Source of the DNA: CAZKNF01 sp964554105
GTDB lineage: Bacteria > Bacteroidota > Rhodothermia > Rhodothermales > VXPQ01
Assembly (NCBI GenBank): GCA_964554105.1
Contig: CAZKNF010000002.1
Span: 57,724-121,723 of the forward strand
Direction: 5' to 3'
Length of the DNA: 64,000 nt
The notes beneath the pieces were generated by a model. The model had not been told where the DNA came from, ran no database searches, and saw only the letters and a program-made list of their open reading frames with translations. The position numbers and the translations under genes were made by a program. Positions 32,792 to 41,713 of this stretch are shown here, in pieces. Position 1 is the stretch's first letter; each line of letters starts with the position of its first letter.

Positions 32792-34213
32792 ATGGCCAAT
32801 TCCAAATATGATGTCGTCGTGATCGGTACCGGCCCGGGCGGGTACGAAACTGCCATTCGAGCGACCCAGCTCGGCTTGAAGACAGCGGTCGTGGAGAAGG
32901 ACAAGCTTGGCGGCGTCTGCCTCAATATCGGCTGCATCCCGACGAAAGCTCTTCTCAAGAGTGCCGAGGTGCTGGAAGAGTCCAGGCACCTGGCCGATTT
33001 CGGGCTCATGCTCGACGGTGACGTGAAGGCCGATTTCGACAAAGTCGTCGAGCGAAGCCGGGGCGTCGCCGACAAAATGAATAAGGGCGTCACGTATCTG
33101 ATGAAGAAGAATAAGATCGACGTCCACTTCGGCCAGGGACGTCTGGCCGGGAAGGGGAAGATCGCGATCGAGCCGTCGACCAACATGGACGGCGAGGAGA
33201 TTGGCGAGAAGAAGACCATTGAGGCGAAGCACATCATCATCGCAACCGGCGCTCGTGCGCGTGAAATCCCCCCGCTTCCTATCGATGGCGAGAAGGTCAT
33301 CACGTACAAGGAGGCGCTGCTTCAGAGAAAGCCGCCGAAGCGGCTCGTAATCTGCGGCGCCGGCGCCATCGGCGTCGAATTTGCTTACTTCTACAACCAG
33401 ATGGGGACCGAGGTTACGATAGTTGAGCTGCTCGACCGGCTCGTTCCTGTCGAGGACAAGGACGTCTCGAAGGAGCTCGCAAAGGCGTTCAAGAAGCAGG
33501 GCATCAAGATGATGACGTCGGCGGAGGTTCAGTCCGTTGACACGAAGGGGAAAACCGTGAAGGTCAAGGTCAAGACGAAGAACGGGGAAGAAACGCTCGA
33601 GTGCGATCAGGTTTTATCGGCGGTGGGCGTGGCGGGCAATATCGAGAACATCGGTCTGGAGGATGCCGGAGTGAAGGCCGAGAAAGGCCAGATCAACGTA
33701 GATGAGTTTTATCGGACCAATGTCGATGGCATCTATGCCATCGGGGACGTTGCCGGACCGCCGTGGCTTGCACATAAAGCCAGCCACGAAGGTATTCTGT
33801 GCGTCGAGAAGATCGCCGGAGAAGACGTGCATCCCATCAATTACAACAACATCCCGGGTTGTACCTATTGTCAGCCGCAGATCGCGTCCGTCGGATACAC
33901 GGAAGAGGCGGCCAAAGAAGCAGGCCATGAGGTCCAGATTGGGAAGTTTCCATTTTCCGCGTCCGGCAAAGCATCCGCTCTCGGACATACCGACGGTTTC
34001 GTGAAGGTGATCTACGACGCGAAATACGGCGAGTGGCTCGGCTGCCACATTATCGCGCGGGACGCGACCGAGCTGATTGCGGAGGTCGTCACAGCGCGCG
34101 AGCTCGAAACCACAGTACATGAGGTGATCACGGCGATGCATCCCCATCCGACGCTCTCGGAGGCCGTCATGGAGGCGTCGCGCGATGCGATCGGACAATC
34201 AATCAATATTTAG
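32792..34213 (+). CDS. lpdA: dihydrolipoyl dehydrogenase (E3)
   Basis: A 473-residue FAD flavoprotein that reoxidises dihydrolipoamide in 2-oxoacid dehydrogenase complexes or the glycine cleavage system. It has the FAD Rossmann motif VVVIGTGPGGYETAIRA, the redox-active disulfide C43/C48 in GGVCLNIGCIPTKALLKS, the NAD-binding GAGAIGVEFAYFY motif, the second FAD block DGIYAIGDVAGPPWLAHKA, and the C-terminal catalytic H-P-H-P-T-L-S-E of the dimer partner. No E1 or E2 genes are adjacent. The stop codon lies within the first copy of a short tandem repeat (34211..34248). Confidence 0.96.
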   Translation: MANSKYDVVVIGTGPGGYETAIRATQLGLKTAVVEKDKLGGVCLNIGCIPTKALLKSAEVLEESRHLADFGLMLDGDVKADFDKVVERSRGVADKMNKGVTYLMKKNKIDVHFGQGRLAGKGKIAIEPSTNMDGEEIGEKKTIEAKHIIIATGARAREIPPLPIDGEKVITYKEALLQRKPPKRLVICGAGAIGVEFAYFYNQMGTEVTIVELLDRLVPVEDKDVSKELAKAFKKQGIKMMTSAEVQSVDTKGKTVKVKVKTKNGEETLECDQVLSAVGVAGNIENIGLEDAGVKAEKGQINVDEFYRTNVDGIYAIGDVAGPPWLAHKASHEGILCVEKIAGEDVHPINYNNIPGCTYCQPQIASVGYTEEAAKEAGHEVQIGKFPFSASGKASALGHTDGFVKVIYDAKYGEWLGCHIIARDATELIAEVVTARELETTVHEVITAMHPHPTLSEAVMEASRDAIGQSINI

Positions 34214-34248
34214 GCGCAGGCGAATATAGATAGGCGCAGGGGAATATT
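34211..34248. repeat. short tandem direct repeat at the end of lpdA
   Basis: Two 18-base units, TAGGCGCAGGCGAATATA (34211..34228) and TAGGCGCAGGGGAATATT (34231..34248), differ at two positions and repeat every 20 bases. The first unit begins with the lpdA stop codon TAG. It looks like a local slippage duplication. Confidence 0.75.
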
Positions 34249-34281
34249 CACCGAAGTTTGGGCACGGGCGAAGCCGGCCAG

Positions 34282-36429
34282 CTACCGCACGACCGCACCG
34301 GCTTCGCTGTCTGTCGACACGAGCGCCAGGGCCCCCTCGCGGTTTTCGGCCATCAAAAGCATACCCTGGCTCTCGAGTCCGAATAGCTTTCGCGGCGCCA
34401 GATTTGCCGCTACGATGACCTTTTGTCCGATCAGATCCTCGGGCGCCATGTGCTCGGCGACGCCGGCCAGGATCTGGCGCTTCTCGAAGCCTAGATCCAC
34501 CTCTGTTCGAATGAGCTTATCGGATTTCTCGACGCGTTCGGCAACCTCGATGATGCCTACTCGAAAATCCAGCCTGGCGAAATCATCGAACTCGATCGTG
34601 TCCTTTGCCTTTTCATAAGGCTTCTCGACGGATTCGCGATCCGACTCAGCTTCCGCCGACCTGCGCCGGAGCTTTTCGAGCTGTTCTTCGATCTGTTCGT
34701 CTTCTACTTTTCTAAACAGAATCTCGGGATCGCCCAGGCGGTGGCCCGCCGGCAGCAGGGGCTTTCCAGCATCATCCCAGCCGATATCGCCTTCGCCTCT
34801 GTCCATGCCGAAGTCGGAGTCGAAGTCGGAGCCGGACTCGGCAGGAACGCTCGGCCGAACGCCTTGCATCCGCAGCATTGTCCGGATAGCCCGGGCCGAG
34901 AACGGCAGCACAGGATCGAGGAGCACGGAGAGAGACGCACAGATCTGCAGTGATACGTGGATGGTATTCGCGCAAGCTCGCGGATCCGATTTGCGCGTCT
35001 TCCACGGTTCGGTGTCGTTGAAGTACTTGTTGCCGATCCGGGCAAGATTCATCGTCTCGAACACCGCCTCGCGATTGCGAAAGGAGTCGTACTGCTCGCC
35101 GACCTTGCGCGGGAAGTCGGCCAGTGCCGCCAGCACGTCATCGTCGACATCAGACGGCTCGACCAGCTCCGGAACGTCTCCATCGAAATAGCGGTGTGCG
35201 AACGTCATGGCACGATTGACGAAATTGCCCAGAACGTCGGCCAGCTCGCCGTTCACGTGCGCCTGAAAATCAGCCCAGCTGAAGTCCGCATCCTTCGTCT
35301 CCGGAAGCGTCGCGGCGAGTGCGTAGCGCAAGAGGTCGGGCGGAAACTCATCCAGCACTTCATGAAGCCATACCGCCCATCCGCGGCTGGTAGACAGTTT
35401 GCGGCCTTCGAGATTCAAGAATTCATTGGCGGGGACGTTGTCGGGCAGCACGAAATCGCCGTACTCCATGAGCATGGCCGGAAACATCAGGCAGTGAAAC
35501 ACGATGTTGTCCTTGCCGATGAAGTGAACGAGCTTCGACCCCTCGTCCTGCCAGTACGTCTTCCAGCGATCCGGCTCCCCCTCCTTCGCCGCCCACTCTT
35601 TCGTCGCGGAGATGTATCCAATCGGCGCATCGAACCAGACGTAGATCACTTTACCCTCCACATCCACACCCACCTTCTTCGCGACATCCTCCGGCACCGC
35701 CACACCCCACGGCACGTCGCGCGTGATCGCTCGATCCTTCAAGCCATCCTGAAGCCAGCTCCTCACCTGCCCCAGAACGTTCGGCTTCCATTCGGGATGC
35801 GAATCGATCCACGTTTCGAGCTTCGCCTGGTAATCCCCCAACGGCAGATACCAGTGCGTAGTCTCCCGAAGCTCCGGCGTTGCGTTCGTCAGCGCGCTGC
35901 GCGGTTCTTTCAGTTCGAGCGGGCTCAGTGATGAGCCGCAGTTCTCACACTGGTCGCCGTACGCGTCCGTGTATCCGCATACCGGACAGGTGCCGCGGAC
36001 GAAGCGGTCGGCCAAAAAGATTTCCATCTCCGGATCGAAGAGCTGCTTGTCCGTCTTGAGCTTGAAGGCGTCCTTTGCGGCAAGCTTTCGAAAAAAATCC
36101 TGGCTTGTCTCGCGATGGGTCTCCGTCGTCGTCCTGCCGTAGTAGTCGAAGCTCATGCCAAAGCGCCGGAAGCTGTCTGCGATGACCGGGTGGTACTCGT
36201 CCACGATCTCCTGCGGTGAGATTCCCCGTGCGCGGGCCTGCATCATGATCGCCACACCGTACTCGTCCGAGCCGCACACGTACACGATATCACGCCCCTT
36301 GAGGCGCTGATACCGACAGTACAGGTCCGCCGGCAGATAGGCGCCGGCGACGTGGCCGAGGTGGATCGGCCCGTTGGCATACGGAAGGGCTGAGGTGACG
36401 AGGATGCGTTCGAAGTCTTGCTTCGGCAT
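34282..36429 (-). CDS. metG: methionine--tRNA ligase
   Basis: A 715-residue class I synthetase. The HIGH motif is HLGH (23-26), the KMSKS motif is KLSTS (344-348, in EGRKLSTSRGWAVW), and a CXXC zinc knuckle has C148, C151, C161 and C164. The C-terminal 110 residues are an OB-fold tRNA-binding domain (DFARLDFRVGIIEVAERVEK, then HMAPEDLIGQKVIVAANLAP). The ATG at 36429 (MPKQDFERILVTSALPYANG) is chosen; the frame also opens at a GTG at 36471 that adds a proline-rich leader. The linker at about 560-600 before the tRNA-binding domain is acidic. It is divergent from hisB, with 129 bases between the two starts. Confidence 0.96.
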   Translation of the reverse strand: MPKQDFERILVTSALPYANGPIHLGHVAGAYLPADLYCRYQRLKGRDIVYVCGSDEYGVAIMMQARARGISPQEIVDEYHPVIADSFRRFGMSFDYYGRTTTETHRETSQDFFRKLAAKDAFKLKTDKQLFDPEMEIFLADRFVRGTCPVCGYTDAYGDQCENCGSSLSPLELKEPRSALTNATPELRETTHWYLPLGDYQAKLETWIDSHPEWKPNVLGQVRSWLQDGLKDRAITRDVPWGVAVPEDVAKKVGVDVEGKVIYVWFDAPIGYISATKEWAAKEGEPDRWKTYWQDEGSKLVHFIGKDNIVFHCLMFPAMLMEYGDFVLPDNVPANEFLNLEGRKLSTSRGWAVWLHEVLDEFPPDLLRYALAATLPETKDADFSWADFQAHVNGELADVLGNFVNRAMTFAHRYFDGDVPELVEPSDVDDDVLAALADFPRKVGEQYDSFRNREAVFETMNLARIGNKYFNDTEPWKTRKSDPRACANTIHVSLQICASLSVLLDPVLPFSARAIRTMLRMQGVRPSVPAESGSDFDSDFGMDRGEGDIGWDDAGKPLLPAGHRLGDPEILFRKVEDEQIEEQLEKLRRRSAEAESDRESVEKPYEKAKDTIEFDDFARLDFRVGIIEVAERVEKSDKLIRTEVDLGFEKRQILAGVAEHMAPEDLIGQKVIVAANLAPRKLFGLESQGMLLMAENREGALALVSTDSEAGAVVR

Positions 36430-36558
36430 GAACGGCGGTTTCGGTGGCGGATTGTGAAACGGCGGCTGCACATTATCGCGCCGCCGCCGTGTGCGAACAA
36501 ATTTTGGCGTAAGTTATAAAGAACGACACTCCAGATTTGATGTTCGACCCCCTCCACC

Positions 36559-37176
36559 ATGTCCAACACTACGGATAACGGCGATTTCGGTCCGCGCTCG
36601 GCGACAGTCGTGCGGCGAACCGACGAAACGAACGTTCGTGTCGAGCTCGATCTCGACGGATCGGACCTGCGCGAGAACGATACGGGCGTCGGCTTTCTCG
36701 ATCACATGCTCGATCTCTTTGCGAAGCACGGCAGCTTTGGTCTCCGCGTTTCGTGCGAGGGGGATCTGGATGTAGACGAGCACCACAGCGTGGAGGATGT
36801 CGGCATCACCCTCGGAAAAGCCTTTCGCGAAGCGCTCGACGACAAGCGATTCATCCACCGATACGGCCACAGCTACGTGCCGATGGACGAATCGCTTGCC
36901 CGGGTCGTCGTGGATTTCTCGGGTCGGTTCTACCTGCGTTTCGAGGCTGACTTTGCACGCGAGCGAGTCGGTGATCTGCCGGTGGAGATGGTGGAGCATT
37001 TCTGGTATTCCTTCGCCGAGCACGCCGGGTGCAACATGCACGTCGACGTGCTGCGCGGCACGAACACGCACCACCAGATCGAGGCTATCTTCAAGGCTGC
37101 GGCCCGCGCCATTCGCGCCGCCGTGCTCCGTGATCCGGCCAACGCGCGCGTGCCCTCGACGAAAGGCGTGCTCTAA
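36559..37176 (+). CDS. hisB: imidazoleglycerol-phosphate dehydratase
   Basis: A 205-residue enzyme for the sixth step of histidine synthesis, forming imidazole acetol phosphate. It has both duplicated metal-binding histidine motifs: GFLDHMLDLFAKHGSF with DEHHSVEDVGI, and later EHFWYSFAEHAG with GTNTHHQIEAIFKA. It is the monofunctional dehydratase, without the phosphatase half found in E. coli HisB. It is the first gene of a plus-strand run hisB, small protein, proC, hisH, hisA, hisF. The small gene starts one base after its stop codon. Confidence 0.96.
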   Translation: MSNTTDNGDFGPRSATVVRRTDETNVRVELDLDGSDLRENDTGVGFLDHMLDLFAKHGSFGLRVSCEGDLDVDEHHSVEDVGITLGKAFREALDDKRFIHRYGHSYVPMDESLARVVVDFSGRFYLRFEADFARERVGDLPVEMVEHFWYSFAEHAGCNMHVDVLRGTNTHHQIEAIFKAAARAIRAAVLRDPANARVPSTKGVL

Positions 37177-37177
37177 G

Positions 37178-37402
37178 ATGAGAGACACCACACCGCAAGC
37201 GGCTTCGCTTCAAACAACTATCCATCGCGGCCTCACAGGGGCTGACCGACTGCGACTGGCACTTGAGATGAGCTTGGCTACACGGGAACTAGCTCTCAGT
37301 CGGCTTCAAGAACAGCATCCCGACTGGTCGGCGATGGACCTCAAACGCGAGCTACTTCGGTACGCGTTTCTACCCGCACCTCTGCCGCCGCCTCTGCGTT
37401 GA
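37178..37402 (+). CDS. small conserved helical protein between hisB and proC
   Basis: A 74-residue protein starting at an ATG one base after the hisB stop (TAAGATG). The sequence is helical and charged: RGLTGADRLRLALEMSLATR, then ELALSRLQEQHPDWSAMDLK and RELLRYAF. It ends in a short proline-rich tail. This pattern (MS..ARELVLARI...HPDW...ELRRELLRR) is seen in small uncharacterised bacterial proteins. No signal peptide or cysteines are present. Tight spacing to hisB suggests co-translation. Its function is unknown. Confidence 0.7.
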   Translation: MRDTTPQAASLQTTIHRGLTGADRLRLALEMSLATRELALSRLQEQHPDWSAMDLKRELLRYAFLPAPLPPPLR

Positions 37403-37455
37403 CCAGCACAACCGTTTTTCGCCGAATTATCGGTCTCAAACGCCACTTTTCAATC

Positions 37456-38274
37456 ATGCTCTCTAACCATACCGTAGCCGTCATCGGCGCCGGCAACATC
37501 GGTCGCGCGATCATAGGCGGTCTCGTAAACGGTCACGAATTCGATCCTTCACAGCTGTGGGCAACGCGGCGCAATCCGTCGGCGCTCGAGGCGCTGGCCG
37601 AGAATTTCCCGGGCATCCGGACGACGAAAGACAACACGGAAGCTGTTTCCAACGCGACGATCGTCATACTGGCGATCAAGCCCCAGAACATGTACGACGT
37701 GTTGAACGAGATCAAGGAGAGCGTTTCAGCCGATACCGTCGTGATATCGGTCCTCGCCGGCATCACAACGGACGCGCTGCATCAGGGGCTGGGGAAGGAC
37801 GCGCCCGTGGTTCGGACGATGCCCAACACACCCGCGCTGGTCGATGAAGGAGCTACCGCAATTGCAGGCGGGCGTTTCTCGACCGACGAGCATGTCGACC
37901 TCGCGCGGCACATTTTCGAAGCGGTCGGCAAGGTCGAGATCGTTCCGGAGTATCTGATGGATGCGGTTACGGGCCTCTCGGGCAGCGGCCCCGCGTACGT
38001 GTATATGTTCGTCGAGGCACTGACCGATGCCGGCGTGAAGCAGGGAATTCCGCGTCCAATTGCCGCCCGGCTTGCCGCGCAGACCGTCTACGGCGCGTCG
38101 AAGCTCGTCATCGAGACGGGGAAACACCCGGCCATCCTGCGCGACGAAGTGACGACTCCCGGCGGGACCGCCATCGCGGCGGTGGCCGAGCTCGAGGCGC
38201 ACGGGCTGCGCACGATGATGATCCACGCCGTGGCTACGGCGACGGCACGGTCGAAAGAGTTGAGCGAAACGTGA
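37456..38274 (+). CDS. proC: pyrroline-5-carboxylate reductase
   Basis: A 272-residue NAD(P)H-dependent enzyme for the last step of proline synthesis. It has the Rossmann start TVAVIGAGNIGRAIIGG, the VILAIKPQN segment and the C-terminal P5CR signature with TGLSGSGPAYVYMFVEALTD and DEVTTPGGTAIAAVAELE. The ATG at 37456 (MLSNHTVAVIG) is preferred over a TTG at 37399 that overlaps the previous gene. It interrupts the histidine gene run, so proline and histidine genes appear to share one transcript. Confidence 0.95.
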   Translation: MLSNHTVAVIGAGNIGRAIIGGLVNGHEFDPSQLWATRRNPSALEALAENFPGIRTTKDNTEAVSNATIVILAIKPQNMYDVLNEIKESVSADTVVISVLAGITTDALHQGLGKDAPVVRTMPNTPALVDEGATAIAGGRFSTDEHVDLARHIFEAVGKVEIVPEYLMDAVTGLSGSGPAYVYMFVEALTDAGVKQGIPRPIAARLAAQTVYGASKLVIETGKHPAILRDEVTTPGGTAIAAVAELEAHGLRTMMIHAVATATARSKELSET

Positions 38275-38351
38275 GCCCTACGCGAATCCGGCCCATGGAA
38301 TGCGCGTTTATCGATTTTGAGTATTCACAGAGCTGAATCGCTGCATCACAC

Positions 38352-39032
38352 ATGATTGCGATTATCGACTACGGGATTGGCAACCTGCGTTCTATCGAGA
38401 AGGCATTCACAGCCGTTGGGGCCGACGTCCTCCGGACCGACCGGCCCGCCGACATCGTAGAGGCAGAGAAGGTTGTGCTGCCGGGGGTTGGCGCCTTCGG
38501 TGCGTGCGTGACGGAAATCCGGAAGCGCCACGGGCTCGAGGACGCCATCCACCGGGTGATAGATGACGGTACGCCCTTCCTAGGCATCTGCGTCGGGATG
38601 CAGCTTCTTTTCGACGAAGGTGAGGAAATGGGTACCTACGAGGGTCTCGGAGTGATTCCAGGCCGCGTCGTTCGTTTAGACGCAGTGCCCGTGCCCGCCG
38701 GTAGTGCCGCCGTACGCGCGGGCGACGCGGCGGATTCTGCTCCTGAAACGTGGACGGAGAGCCTAAAAATCCCACACATGGGTTGGAATACCGTCCAAAC
38801 CCAGCGGCCGTCCCCGCTTCTGAGCGGTCTCGACGACGCCGCCTATTTCTATTTCGTACATTCGTTCGTGTGCATTCCGGACGACGACGCGGATGTGCTC
38901 GCTGCATGCCGATACGGCCGCGATTTCGCCGCCATCGTGGAACGGAACAACATATATGGGGTCCAGTTTCACCCCGAGAAGAGCCAACAGAACGGCCTTC
39001 GTGTACTCCAGAATTTCGCAGAGCGTGCGTAG
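38352..39032 (+). CDS. hisH: imidazole glycerol phosphate synthase glutaminase subunit HisH
   Basis: A 226-residue class I glutamine amidotransferase that feeds ammonia to HisF. The catalytic nucleophile is C80 in FLGICVGMQLLF, and H207 and E209 in GVQFHPEKSQQNG complete the triad. Relative to typical HisH (about 200 residues) there is an insertion of some 20-25 residues around 112-135, rich in Ala, Gly, Asp and Pro, just before the conserved KIPHMGWN. It precedes hisA by 123 bases in the histidine gene run. Confidence 0.95.
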   Translation: MIAIIDYGIGNLRSIEKAFTAVGADVLRTDRPADIVEAEKVVLPGVGAFGACVTEIRKRHGLEDAIHRVIDDGTPFLGICVGMQLLFDEGEEMGTYEGLGVIPGRVVRLDAVPVPAGSAAVRAGDAADSAPETWTESLKIPHMGWNTVQTQRPSPLLSGLDDAAYFYFVHSFVCIPDDDADVLAACRYGRDFAAIVERNNIYGVQFHPEKSQQNGLRVLQNFAERA

Positions 39033-39155
39033 CGCATTTGACCCTGCACGGTGCGGATGCCGAGCGTGGACTCAATGCTTCATAAGGCGGAAGCCGCGGG
39101 CTTCCTGCCTTTTATTTTGGACTAAAACTACCTGTCTGCCGGCAGCGATCTTCCA

Positions 39156-39950
39156 ATGCTTGTCATTCCGGCAATAGATCTTCGCGATGGTAAATGCGTG
39201 CGACTCTATCAAGGGTCGTATCAGCAGGAGACCATCTATTATGACGACCCCGTCAAAATGGCCAAGCTCTGGCGCGTCCAGAATGCACGGGTCCTTCACG
39301 TGGTCGACCTGGACGCTGCCCGCGGCGGTCACGAAGAAAACCGGAAGGTTGTGCGTGCGATCTGCGAGGAACTGGACATCCCGGTCCAGCTCGGCGGAGG
39401 CATCCGGACGATGGCCGATATCGAAGAGGCCCTCGACCTGGGCGTGTACCGCGTCATCATCGGCACGGCGGCAGTACGAGATCCTGACCTGGTAACGGAG
39501 GCCGTCAAACGATACTCGTGCAGCCGTATCGTCGTAGGCATCGACGCTCGCGACGGCGACGTTCGAGTGGATGGATGGACCGAAGGCAGCGGCGTAAATG
39601 CAGTCGATCTCGCGGTCGATATGGAGCAGCGGGGCGTCCGCCGAATCGTCTATACCGATATCAGTCGCGACGGCACTTTGCAGGGCCCGAACCTGGACGG
39701 CTACCGGACGCTTGGCAAGCGCCTCAAGCTCGCCCGCATCACGGCATCCGGCGGCGTGGGCGGCTATGAAGACCTGATCCGCCTGGCGGAGCTCAAGCCC
39801 TACCGTGTCGACTCGGTCATCATCGGACGCGCCCTGTACGAAAATCGCTTCCCCTGCCAGCAGTTCTGGTGCTGGAACTACAAGGAGCGCGTCGATCTGG
39901 ACGGCTATTCCACGGCCCGTCTGAATAGCACGATCAAGGAAGAGTGTTGA
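39156..39950 (+). CDS. hisA: phosphoribosylformimino-5-aminoimidazole carboxamide ribotide isomerase
   Basis: A 264-residue TIM-barrel isomerase of the histidine pathway. It begins MLVIPAIDLRDGKCVRLYQG, which carries the first catalytic aspartate. It has the phosphate-binding IQLGGGIRT-type loop (VQLGGGIRTMADIEEAL), the second aspartate in YTDISRDGTLQGPN, and the second phosphate loop ASGGVGGYEDL. The C-terminus FCWNYKERVDLDGYSTARLN-like region is slightly longer than average. It is followed by hisF after 39 bases. Confidence 0.95.
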   Translation: MLVIPAIDLRDGKCVRLYQGSYQQETIYYDDPVKMAKLWRVQNARVLHVVDLDAARGGHEENRKVVRAICEELDIPVQLGGGIRTMADIEEALDLGVYRVIIGTAAVRDPDLVTEAVKRYSCSRIVVGIDARDGDVRVDGWTEGSGVNAVDLAVDMEQRGVRRIVYTDISRDGTLQGPNLDGYRTLGKRLKLARITASGGVGGYEDLIRLAELKPYRVDSVIIGRALYENRFPCQQFWCWNYKERVDLDGYSTARLNSTIKEEC

Positions 39951-39989
39951 ACGACGCTCGGTCCTGTCGCGCGGAGAAGCGCCATATAC

Positions 39990-40802
39990 ATGCCGCTCGC
40001 TAAACGCATCATACCCTGTCTGGACGTCGACCGCGGCCGCGTCGTGAAAGGCGTGCGCTTCGTCGATATTATCGACGCGGGGGATCCCGTCGAGCAGGCG
40101 CGGTTCTATGATGCCGCCGGCGCCGACGAGCTCGTCTTCCTCGACATCACGGCCACGCACGAGGACCGCGGCATTATGCACGACGTCGTTCGGCGCGCGG
40201 CCGACCAGGTCTTTATTCCGCTGACCGTCGGCGGCGGGCTGCGAATCGTCGAGGACATGCGTGCAATGCTAAACGCCGGCGCCGACAAGATCTCATTGAA
40301 TTCCGCCGCACTGAGAGATCCCGCCCTCATTACGCGCGGCGCGGAAGCGTTCGGATCGCAATGCATCGTCGTGGCGATCGACGCCAAGCGCCGCGTCGAC
40401 ACACCCGCGTCGTGGGAAGTCTATACCCACGGTGGACGCAAGCCGACCGGCATCGACGCCGTCGAGTGGGCGGTGGAAGCCGACCGGCGCGGCGCCGGAG
40501 AACTGCTAGTGACCTCCATGGATCGCGACGGCACCAAGGACGGCTACGACGTCGAATTGCTTCGCGCAATCGGGAAGCGCGTATCCATTCCGGTCATTGC
40601 ATCAGGTGGAGCCGGCACCCTGCAGCATCTCGAGAAGGGCCTCACCGACGGTGATGCGGACGCCGTTCTCGCCGCGTCGATATTCCACTTCCGAGAGTTC
40701 ACCATTGACGAGGCGAAGCGGCATCTCCGGTCGGCCGGGATTGACGTACGGCTGGATGGGTTTTCAGTTGAGCACCCGGCGACGAATTTCACGACACGCT
40801 AG
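39990..40802 (+). CDS. hisF: imidazole glycerol phosphate synthase cyclase subunit HisF
   Basis: A 270-residue TIM-barrel cyclase that, with HisH, forms imidazole glycerol phosphate and AICAR. Diagnostic segments are AKRIIPCLDVDRGRVVKGVR with the catalytic aspartate, PLTVGGGLRIVEDMRAML, the second catalytic aspartate in TSMDRDGTKDGYDVEL, and IASGGAGTLQHLEKGL. The C-terminal 25 residues extend a little past the usual end. It is the last gene of the histidine run. The remaining steps (hisG, hisD, hisC, hisIE) are not in the window. Confidence 0.95.
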   Translation: MPLAKRIIPCLDVDRGRVVKGVRFVDIIDAGDPVEQARFYDAAGADELVFLDITATHEDRGIMHDVVRRAADQVFIPLTVGGGLRIVEDMRAMLNAGADKISLNSAALRDPALITRGAEAFGSQCIVVAIDAKRRVDTPASWEVYTHGGRKPTGIDAVEWAVEADRRGAGELLVTSMDRDGTKDGYDVELLRAIGKRVSIPVIASGGAGTLQHLEKGLTDGDADAVLAASIFHFREFTIDEAKRHLRSAGIDVRLDGFSVEHPATNFTTR

Positions 40803-41174
40803 CTCGCGACAGATCCTTCTCGCTAATAGCGTCTGACCGCATGCAACGTAGAGAACGGGTTCTGTTTCCTCGAGGCATGGTATCGAATGAGCAAATCTCT
40901 AATGTCCCTGACGAGGCGATCGACTACGCCTGCTCTCGAGATGTGTAGCGTCTGATTCGGGTTCTCTGAATTTAGTCGAATGAAATTTTTACCACGATCG
41001 ACGTACGAATGGAAGCTGGTCTTTTCGCTCCAGCGTGAAGACATCCTCATAGAAGACGTCCGCCGGTCCTCCATGTTGATGGCGCTCGCCTGAAGCGTCA
41101 CCGATGTGTGTTCAGGTGGACCGTCCGCTCGATGGATGCGTCGAGCCGGTGGTAGGTCATAGGTATCTAAGCTG
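40803..41174. other. 372-base region between hisF and the YpsA-like gene
   Basis: The only possible gene here is a minus-strand frame of 83 residues, annotated separately. I see no terminator hairpin with a T run after hisF, and no tRNA. Confidence 0.4.
40823..41074 (-). CDS. possible small hypothetical protein
   Basis: An 83-residue frame starting at an ATG at 41074. The central part reads like a real protein (FHSYVDRGKNFIRLNSENPN followed by QTLHISRAGVVDRLVRDIRD and LLIRYHAS). The ends are less convincing. The frame extends further upstream into the next gene, but that part is probably non-coding. I do not recognise any family. It follows the YpsA-like gene on the same strand by 100 bases. 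It may be a false positive. Confidence 0.35.
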   Translation of the reverse strand: MEDRRTSSMRMSSRWSEKTSFHSYVDRGKNFIRLNSENPNQTLHISRAGVVDRLVRDIRDLLIRYHASRKQNPFSTLHAVRRY

Positions 41175-41702
41175 TTATTCGCGCTTATATTTCGGAGCAG
41201 CCCTTTCGAGCAAGCTAAGAAGAGCTTTTCGCACATCGCCGTAGACTCCAGGTTCTTCACTTTCTCTTGCCCCGGCGACGTTCAGTCGAGTAATGTCGTG
41301 CTCACGGAGCCAATCTATGACATCGTTCGCGCGGAACTGACGCGGATCTATCACCATCACAGGCTTGCCTTGCCTCGCAGCTTCTTCCAGCGTCAAGAGC
41401 GTACCACCCACAGGCTCTCCCCGGCATAAAATAAGGGTCGCGTCGCTGTCGCGAACGTTCCAGGCCGTGCGCTCCTCATACTCCGGCGACGGGGTTTCCT
41501 CGAGTGGATAGTGGGAGGGAATGCGTCCATCCTCGGCACGGCGCCCGGCTGGACACCAGCCGCCGACGGCCAGGCCGCACACCAGCGCCGCATCCAGTGC
41601 GGCACGGTCCACGCCGGTCTGGCCTCCTGAAACAATCTTGATCGATCGGACCCCTCGCCCGCGTGTCTCGTTAGCCATATCGTTCGTTGATCCGTCATTC
41701 AT
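41175..41702 (-). CDS. YpsA/MoCo-carrier-like SLOG-fold protein
   Basis: A 175-residue protein of the group annotated as putative molybdenum carrier. The nucleotide-binding start is IKIVSGGQTGVDRAALDAAL, followed by GLAVGGWCPAGRRAEDGRIP, YEERTAWNVRDSDATLILCR and GTLLTLEEAARQGKPVMVID. These are the motifs of the SLOG/lysine-decarboxylase-like fold. In chloroplast-like and bacterial relatives it has been proposed to bind molybdenum cofactor, and in other contexts to bind nucleotide signals. Start codons at 41702 or 41678 are both possible. Its 5' end is only 11 bases from the divergent thpR start. Confidence 0.82.
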   Translation of the reverse strand: MNDGSTNDMANETRGRGVRSIKIVSGGQTGVDRAALDAALVCGLAVGGWCPAGRRAEDGRIPSHYPLEETPSPEYEERTAWNVRDSDATLILCRGEPVGGTLLTLEEAARQGKPVMVIDPRQFRANDVIDWLREHDITRLNVAGARESEEPGVYGDVRKALLSLLERAAPKYKRE

Positions 41703-41713
41703 CCGACGCTCCG

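Noticed and set aside
34957..35931. 324-residue plus-strand frame
   Set aside because: It is antisense to metG, which has all its catalytic motifs.
39072..40181. 369-residue minus-strand frame
   Set aside because: It is antisense to hisA and hisF; both are complete enzymes.
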